Shown: piece by piece, positions 59,130 through 64,000 of the stretch
How the letters are laid out: every line of letters begins with the position of its first letter
How positions within the stretch are numbered: position 1 is the stretch's first letter
Assembly: GCA_903858935.1 (NCBI GenBank)
Contig: CAIOKO010000003.1
Span: forward strand, 1 to 64,000
Source: an uncultured Schlesneria sp.
GTDB taxonomy: Bacteria > Planctomycetota > Planctomycetia > Planctomycetales > Planctomycetaceae
DNA: 64,000 nt
Reading direction: 5' to 3'
Notes under the pieces: model-generated
Told to the model about the DNA's origin: nothing
Seen by the model: the letters and a program-made list of their open reading frames with translations, nothing else
The model's database searches: none
Program-made: the position numbers and the translations under genes

Positions 59130-59522
59130 ATGGACCGTCCAAACTTTATTATTGCACAGCGAATTGCTCAGGCAGCCAGCACCTTGGAACAGCAACGAAC
59201 TGGCCGCTTGCCGGGTTCGGTGACAGTCGTTTTGAGTGATGACTTTCTGGTTGTCACTCTCCATGAGAACATGACACTTGCCGAGAAGGCGTTGTCGAGG
59301 ACGCAAGCGGGAGCGGCTCAAGTCCAGCATTTTCACAAAGAACTTTTTTCCAACTCGTCTGACCCGCTTCGGTTGGAAATCAATCGAATTTCCGGACGGC
59401 TGGTGCGGGAAGCGGCAACGGAAATCGAGCCGAAATCTGGGTCAGTTGTCCATGCTTTTACGACCGGCACGATGGTGCAAGTGTTTTTGCTCACTGACGA
59501 CGCTCCATCAAAAGAGGCGTGA
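59130..59522 (+). CDS. DUF2294-like protein (copy 2)
   Basis: The 130-residue product has the DUF2294-type order: IAQRIAQAASTLEQQRTGRLPGSVTVVLSDDFLVVTLHENMTLAEKALS, then a helical segment and the strand VHAFTTGTMVQVFLLTDD. It is related in layout to the protein at 57651-58031, but the identity is low. Cytoplasmic, no signal peptide. It lies 57 nt after the Gly/Tyr-rich gene, and its stop is close to the start of the following gene. Role unknown. Confidence 0.68.
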   Translation: MDRPNFIIAQRIAQAASTLEQQRTGRLPGSVTVVLSDDFLVVTLHENMTLAEKALSRTQAGAAQVQHFHKELFSNSSDPLRLEINRISGRLVREAATEIEPKSGSVVHAFTTGTMVQVFLLTDDAPSKEA

Positions 59523-59548
59523 TTAATGATGAAAAAAAGGACCCTGAT

Positions 59549-60655
59549 ATGAATCGAAAACGAATCGCACTTTGTGGAGCCGCGCTCTTTTTAGCGGGAC
59601 TCGGTCAAATTGTTGCCGGGGACGATACGCCTCTGTCCGGTATCAGGCGGAATGTGACCGCAGCCGAAAAGGGGAGCGGCAAGCCCGCGACTGTGGCGGA
59701 TTCAAAGCCGAACGAAAAAGAAGATCAGAAATCGATTGCCAAGGGACTCGAGTCGAAGTCGGCTGACGAAGCCGAATCTGCGAAGCGTACTCCTGACGAA
59801 GTGGCGATCCGGTTGACGGGCGAAACCTACGTCAAAGCGTTTTGCGATGCTGACGCCAAGTCGGTTGCCGCTCACTTTACATCAGACGCGGAATATATTG
59901 ATGAAGATGGAACTGTCTATCAGGGGCGCGAGGCAATCACAGACGCGATGACGGCGTTGTTCAAGCAAAACAACGATTGCCAGATCGAAATTAACATCGA
60001 CAGCATCCGGTTCATCAGCCCTGAGGTGGCGATTGAGGATGGAACAACCACTTTCACGACGTCAGGCGATGACGAAATCGACATTGTTCTCAGCGGATAC
60101 ACGGCAATTCATGTGAAATCGAATGGGAAATGGCTGACCGCCAGTGTCCGTGAACATACCCCGAGGAATCGGAGGCAGCATCGAACGAAACTTCAGCAAC
60201 TCAGCTGGTTGCAGGGAGACTGGGTCGATGAAGGGGATGATACGCTGGTGTTTTTCTCATGCAAAACCGCTGATGGCGGTAACTTTCTGCTTCGTGAATT
60301 CAAAATTCACATTGCAGGACAGGAAGCCATGAGTGGGACGCAGAGAATTGGCTGGGACCCACTGACGGGTAAGCTGAAGTCCTGGGTGTTCGATTCAGAA
60401 GGCGGCTATAGCGAAGGCTTCTGGCATCGTGACGACGAGCGTTGGATCTTGAAGTCTTATGGTGTCACAGCGGACGGCGAGCCGGCTTCGAGCACCACGA
60501 TCTACACGCTGGTCAATGACGACACCATGACCTGGCAATCGGTAGATCATGAAATCGGCGGAGTCGAACTTCCTGACAGCGATCCAGTGACCATCGTTCG
60601 CCGGGCACCCGCTCCATTGACGGCCGATGACACGCTCACTTTGAAGTCGGAATGA
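59549..60655 (+). CDS. Exported protein with SnoaL/DUF4440-like domain
   Basis: The 368-residue product has a signal peptide (MNRKRIALCGAALFLAGLGQIVAG) followed by a Lys/Ser/Glu-rich linker (about 35-80). Residues about 85-210 resemble a SnoaL-like/DUF4440 domain of the NTF2 fold (GETYVKAFCDADAKSVAAHF, FTSDAEYIDEDGTVYQGREAI, GKWLTASVREHTP). Residues about 220-360 (LQQLSWLQGDWVDEGDDT, MSGTQRIGWDPLTGKLKSW, ERWILKSYGVTADG) form a second beta-rich, lipocalin-like domain. The start is set by AAAGG about 8 nt before ATG 59549; the frame start at 59519 is rejected. Ligand unknown. Confidence 0.8.
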   Translation: MNRKRIALCGAALFLAGLGQIVAGDDTPLSGIRRNVTAAEKGSGKPATVADSKPNEKEDQKSIAKGLESKSADEAESAKRTPDEVAIRLTGETYVKAFCDADAKSVAAHFTSDAEYIDEDGTVYQGREAITDAMTALFKQNNDCQIEINIDSIRFISPEVAIEDGTTTFTTSGDDEIDIVLSGYTAIHVKSNGKWLTASVREHTPRNRRQHRTKLQQLSWLQGDWVDEGDDTLVFFSCKTADGGNFLLREFKIHIAGQEAMSGTQRIGWDPLTGKLKSWVFDSEGGYSEGFWHRDDERWILKSYGVTADGEPASSTTIYTLVNDDTMTWQSVDHEIGGVELPDSDPVTIVRRAPAPLTADDTLTLKSE

Positions 60656-60713
60656 TCTGTTCGCTCGACCCCGCCGCACAAAATATTGCAATCAATCATT
60701 GGAGATCCAGGTT

Positions 60714-62483
60714 ATGAAACGCAGCTTATGGAAAACGTTAATTGTCTGCAGTCTTGCAGCCGCCCTCAGTTCATCTGATTTGCTCGCTCGTGGAGGTGGC
60801 GGTGGCGGCGGACACGGTGGCGGTGGCGGTGGAGGCCACGCGGGTGGTGGTGGTGGTGGTCATCCTGGTGGAGGTGGCGGCGGAGGTGGTCATCCTGGAG
60901 GTGGCGGCTTTAGCGGAGGTGGCGGTGGACGGCCAAGTGGTGGTCCTGGCGGCGGCGGAGGGGGGGCAGTGCACGGTGCTTCTGCTGGAATGCGAGCTTC
61001 TCCAGGTGGCGGAAACGCCGGTGGACTACGTTCGGCGGGTGCGGCTCGCTCGCCATCGTTCAGTCAACCTCATAGTTCGGGTCAACTTCGCTCATCGCAG
61101 GGAGCTGGCCATATTGGATCGGCTGGACACAATGGATCAGCGGGACAAATTCGATCGGGTGGTGCGCAAGGTGCTACGGGGGCTCGAGCGAACGCGGGTA
61201 TTGGCAACCAATCACGAAATGTGAATACCGTCAATCATCAGACGTTTAACAACATCAACAATAATTCCAACGTCAATAATCACTCGCTTTATCACGGGAA
61301 CTGGAACGGAAATTACGCTGGTCGTGGAGGGTACGGTGGTTACCGCGGCTATGGAGGCTACGGTGGGTATGGTGGTTTTGGCGGAGGTTTGGGGACCGGT
61401 CTGGGTTTGGGGCTGGGTTTAGGCCTTGGATACGGATTGCTGGGGGGATATGGAGGATATGGTTGGGGCGGAGGCAACGGTGGCTACGGATTGGGTTATG
61501 GTGGCTATGGAATGGGTTACGGCGGTTACGGTAGCTACATGGGCTACAACAGCGGATATGTCGGCTATAGTAATCCCTATTACAACAACAGTTACGGTTC
61601 GTATGGCAACTACAGTTACTCGCAACCGATACCCGTGGCAAATCCCGCTGTGGTCGTTTCTGGCAGTGTGTCGTCTTGCGATCAGAGTTTGGACAGCGCG
61701 GCTGAAGCGTTCAAGCAGAATAATTACGATGCGGCTCTCGACACGATCAATAAAGGGATCGTTCAGTGTCCCACAGACGCCGTGCTGCATGAGTTTCGCG
61801 CTTTAGTTCTGTTTGCAAAAGGGGATTATCAGCAGGCTGCCGCGACGATTCACTCGGTTTTAGCCGTCGGGTCTGGATGGAACTGGACCACGTTGAGTGG
61901 CCTTTACAGCGGCGTGCCGGTTTATACCGGTCAACTTCGAGCGCTCGAAGCATTCAGCCGTGCGAATCCACAGGATGCCGCAGCACATTTCCTGCTGGCC
62001 TATCACTACATGGTTGACGGTTACCCCGAAGCTGCTTCGAGGCAGTTGAAACAGGTCCCTAATGATCGTGTTGCTGCAGATGTTTTGGCTCTGATTTCGA
62101 AACCGGCACCGGGACAATCGGCTGCAATCGCTGATCAACCGTTGCCGCAACCCCCTCTCGACGGAGCGCCGACCGCTACAGCGGCCGCAGTGATACCGAT
62201 CGATGCTTCAATGATTCCAGGAACCTGGAAGGCGGCTCGTGACGACGGATCACAATTTGAACTGACGTTGTCAAAAGACTCGACCTTCAATTGGAAGTTC
62301 AGTTTGAAGGGAAAAGTTGAAGAATTCGGCGGCAAGTATAAGTTCGAAAACAACGCCCTGGCCCTCGAGCGAAAAGATGGCGGGATATTAATCGCTGGTC
62401 TGGTCGCGGACGGGACGCAGAAATTCAACTTTAAATTATTGGGTGCTCCCAAAGAGGACCCCGGTCTCGATTTCAGCAAATGA
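60714..62483 (+). CDS. Secreted glycine-rich protein with TPR and lipocalin-like C-terminal parts
   Basis: The 589-residue product starts at ATG 60714 with GGAG nine bases upstream. A signal peptide (about 1-28) is followed by glycine-rich low complexity (GGGGGGHGGG type, then GYGGYGGYGG units to about residue 320). A TPR-like region (about 335-465: AAEAFKQNNYDAALDTINKGI, YQQAAATIHSVL) and a small beta-rich C-terminal domain (about 495-589, GTWKAARDDGSQFELTLS) follow. The C-terminal part resembles the second domain of the previous gene. Low-complexity repeats make the frame prone to slippage. A surface or matrix protein is likely; no enzymatic motif. Confidence 0.82.
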   Translation: MKRSLWKTLIVCSLAAALSSSDLLARGGGGGGGHGGGGGGGHAGGGGGGHPGGGGGGGGHPGGGGFSGGGGGRPSGGPGGGGGGAVHGASAGMRASPGGGNAGGLRSAGAARSPSFSQPHSSGQLRSSQGAGHIGSAGHNGSAGQIRSGGAQGATGARANAGIGNQSRNVNTVNHQTFNNINNNSNVNNHSLYHGNWNGNYAGRGGYGGYRGYGGYGGYGGFGGGLGTGLGLGLGLGLGYGLLGGYGGYGWGGGNGGYGLGYGGYGMGYGGYGSYMGYNSGYVGYSNPYYNNSYGSYGNYSYSQPIPVANPAVVVSGSVSSCDQSLDSAAEAFKQNNYDAALDTINKGIVQCPTDAVLHEFRALVLFAKGDYQQAAATIHSVLAVGSGWNWTTLSGLYSGVPVYTGQLRALEAFSRANPQDAAAHFLLAYHYMVDGYPEAASRQLKQVPNDRVAADVLALISKPAPGQSAAIADQPLPQPPLDGAPTATAAAVIPIDASMIPGTWKAARDDGSQFELTLSKDSTFNWKFSLKGKVEEFGGKYKFENNALALERKDGGILIAGLVADGTQKFNFKLLGAPKEDPGLDFSK

Positions 62484-62530
62484 AGTCTGTCTGACAACAA
62501 GTACGTATTTTCTTCGAAGGAGCATGAATC

Positions 62531-62869
62531 ATGAAGTTCGTCATGAATTGGGACCAAATCAAGAGCGGCTGGAATCGGATTACGAATCAAGTTCAAGGTA
62601 ACTGGCGCAAGTTGACCGACGATGAGCTGACCATTATCGCGTTAAAGCGGGATCAATTGATCAGTTTCCTTCAAGAGAGCTATGGCTACGAAAAGGAACA
62701 GGCCGAACGTGAACTCGATCAGCTCACCCAGGGGCGCGCTTCTCATGCCGCCGCAACGAAGAGTGCTCAACGATCAACCATGACACCTTCGGCCACAAGC
62801 TGGGCTTTTCCGCATAACGAGTCGTCGGTCAGTTTTGCCAGTCGGGTGACGGAAACGCGAATTTTTTAG
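62531..62869 (+). CDS. CsbD-like stress protein
   Basis: The 112-residue product begins MKFVMNWDQIKSGWNRITNQ, then VQGNWRKLTDDELTIIALKR, matching the CsbD family (WDQIKG-WxxxxGKVKxxWGKLTDDD pattern), small soluble proteins induced under general stress. It is longer than the usual 60-70 residues, with an extra C-terminal half (RDQLISFLQESYGYEKEQAE and a Ser/Thr-rich tail). AAGGAG lies 8 nt before the ATG. Confidence 0.85.
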   Translation: MKFVMNWDQIKSGWNRITNQVQGNWRKLTDDELTIIALKRDQLISFLQESYGYEKEQAERELDQLTQGRASHAAATKSAQRSTMTPSATSWAFPHNESSVSFASRVTETRIF

Positions 62870-62879
62870 GAAGTAAGAA

Positions 62880-63380
62880 ATGCAAGATACGACACACGTC
62901 CGTCACGACCGCCAGGAGGTCACACGAGACGAGTTGGTGGAGTTCCTGAACGAGGACCTTGCCGGTGAATACCAGGCAATCATTTCCTACGTGATCTACT
63001 CGCAGGTCATTAAAGGGGCACAGTTCATGAACATTGCGGCGGAACTGGAACTGCACGCGGCGGAAGAACTTTCACACGCCCTGATCATCGCTGGTCAGAT
63101 CGACTACCTGGGTGGTATGCCGTCGGCGGTACCCAAGCCGGTAAAAACCTCAGCCAATGCCGAAGAAATGCTGAGGTTCGATCTTGAGAACGAAAACACG
63201 ACGATCGCACGCTATCGGCAACGCGTCCGTCAGTGCGAGGCGCTGGGTGAGTATGCCGTCGCCGAGCAAATTCGAAATATCCTGGTTCAAGAGCAAGATC
63301 ACCAGATTGCGCTGGCAACGGCGCTCGGTCTGCCGGTTCCGAATGTGACAGAGCTCCAGAATTCCGCCGCCGTTTACTGA
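62880..63380 (+). CDS. Ferritin-like domain protein
   Basis: The 166-residue product is a four-helix ferritin-like protein. Candidate di-iron ligands are Glu in NEDLAGEYQAIISY, Glu/His in ELELHAAEELSHALIIAG, Glu in LENENTTIARY, and Glu/His in VQEQDHQIAL, spaced as in bacterioferritin/rubrerythrin families. It may store iron or detoxify peroxide. AGGAA lies 8 nt before the ATG, and it follows the CsbD-like gene by 10 nt, so the two form a stress-type unit. Confidence 0.88.
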   Translation: MQDTTHVRHDRQEVTRDELVEFLNEDLAGEYQAIISYVIYSQVIKGAQFMNIAAELELHAAEELSHALIIAGQIDYLGGMPSAVPKPVKTSANAEEMLRFDLENENTTIARYRQRVRQCEALGEYAVAEQIRNILVQEQDHQIALATALGLPVPNVTELQNSAAVY

Positions 63381-63470
63381 GTGACTAAAAGAATCTTCCT
63401 CAGGTTTTGGGCCTGCTTCTTGTGGAAGCCAGCGTCACGGACCCTCACGTCTTAATGAAAGTCATTTGCA

Positions 63471-63659
63471 ATGAAACGCATGATTACAGCAATTCTGATC
63501 GCAGGATTAACGTCGGTCAGCTTGATTGGGTGTACCGAGACAAAAAAGTCGTCGGCCAAACAAGAAACGAAAATCACGACGCCAGGTGGCTCGACGACGA
63601 TTACGACTGAAAAGGACGTGAAGACGACCGGGGACAAACCCCCATCCACGACTCCTTGA
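63471..63659 (+). CDS. Small lipoprotein
   Basis: The 62-residue product has a lipoprotein signal (MKRMITAILIAGLTSVSLIGC, lipobox LIGC) and a short Lys/Thr-rich mature part (TTPGGSTTITTEKDVKTT). No domain is recognised. It is typical of small planctomycete lipoproteins in stress clusters. The ribosome-binding site is weak. Confidence 0.72.
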   Translation: MKRMITAILIAGLTSVSLIGCTETKKSSAKQETKITTPGGSTTITTEKDVKTTGDKPPSTTP

Positions 63660-63682
63660 AAATCAAAGCAACTTGCAAACGC

Positions 63683-64000
63683 ATGTCGCGTTCGCCGGTT
63701 GAACACTTCAAATCTCTCAACAGAATGAATTTCAGAATGTCGAATGCAACAATGATGTCGGGCCCGGAAAAGAAAGAATGGGATCAGGCCGTGGGTAAAG
63801 CCAAAGAGGCCGCTACTTCCGCAGGAGAAGTGGCTTGCCACGCGACATCGGCCGTCGGTGCCATGGCCAGTCGCGCGGTGTGCGACATTGGCAAAGAGGC
63901 AGATCAGCTCACCGCCAATGCCGGGACCTGTATCGAGGGGCTTGGTGACAGGCTCAGTAAGAACGCTCCCCATTCTGGTATTCTTGGAAACACATCCCAG
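63683..64000 (+). CDS. Hypothetical Ala-rich protein, truncated by the right edge
   Basis: A frame open from ATG 63683 to the window end encodes at least 106 residues. Later ATGs (63725, 63737, 63752) are also possible and more natural, since similarity to ordinary protein starts near GPEKKEWDQAVGKAKEA. The sequence AKEAATSAGEVACHATSAVGAMASRA is amphipathic helical, as in CsbD or late-embryogenesis-like stress proteins. The antisense 173-codon frame is rejected. Family not known. Confidence 0.55.
   Translation, partial: MSRSPVEHFKSLNRMNFRMSNATMMSGPEKKEWDQAVGKAKEAATSAGEVACHATSAVGAMASRAVCDIGKEADQLTANAGTCIEGLGDRLSKNAPHSGILGNTSQ

Noticed and set aside
60742..61224. 160-codon Val-rich frame
   Set aside because: Shifted reading of the glycine-rich gene; GGX repeats read as Val/Ala in another frame.
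63452..63973. 173-codon minus-strand frame at the right end
   Set aside because: The plus strand encodes a lipoprotein with a good lipobox and an Ala-rich protein here.

Overview
The window looks like chromosomal DNA of a planctomycete (Planctomycetota, probably Planctomycetales). The evidence is the gene content: a DUF1559 pseudopilin-like protein with a GFTLIE prepilin motif followed by a small lipoprotein, a DUF1549/DUF1553 protein paired with a DUF1501 Tat protein, several TPR / FG-GAP / ASPIC-UnbV proteins, a TPR multiheme cytochrome, and large gene-poor intervals. No rRNA, tRNA, CRISPR array, prophage or intact insertion sequence was seen. Base composition looks moderate and fairly even.

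Layout. (1) 1-8153, minus strand: a nonribosomal peptide locus. It has a 1963-residue A-PCP-C-A-PCP-TE synthetase, a suppressor-of-fused-like protein, and the start of a second adenylation-domain protein that runs off the left edge. (2) 8920-13783, minus: an SDR-fold protein lacking the catalytic triad, an altronate/galactarate dehydratase, a MacB-type permease without its ATPase, and NAD kinase. (3) 14061-16012: a secreted thioredoxin-like protein with a clear terminator, two copies of a 160-bp repeat with GTTTAACC ends, and a two-gene unit containing a YjbQ-family protein. (4) 16230-30604: two copies of a gene pair (64-residue membrane protein plus a roughly 999-residue TPR/FG-GAP/UnbV protein), one on each strand. 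Between them lie the DUF1559 protein and its lipoprotein, a TPR seven-heme cytochrome and a third UnbV lipoprotein. (5) 31031-35310: a PcrA/UvrD helicase translationally coupled to a membrane-anchored P-loop GTPase. (6) 35311-51232: gene-poor DNA, a methyltransferase and a flippase-like protein, then a plus-strand glycan/polyprenyl cluster (FAD oxidoreductase, two GT2 glycosyltransferases, NAD-dependent epimerase, TIM-barrel isomerase, GT-C-like membrane protein, HAD-UbiA fusion, membrane protein). (7) 51382-57572: HAD-IIA phosphatase, the DUF1549/1553 and DUF1501 pair, and an LCAT-like lipase lipoprotein. (8) 57651-64000: an envelope/stress-type cluster with two DUF2294-like proteins, glycine-rich secreted proteins, a DUF4440-like protein, a CsbD-like protein, a ferritin-like protein and small lipoproteins. 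It is preceded by an orphan rho-independent terminator.

How they may work together. The peptide locus should release a short peptide; my by-eye specificity codes suggest Ala then a Val-like residue. The 40577-51232 cluster resembles a pathway that loads a sugar on a polyprenyl phosphate, modifies it with redox/epimerase enzymes and transfers it with membrane glycosyltransferases. The twin 64/999-residue modules are the best candidate for an undescribed system: an inner-membrane small protein translated with a large exported scaffold, beside a multiheme cytochrome. All functional statements rest on motif recognition by eye; no database search was run.
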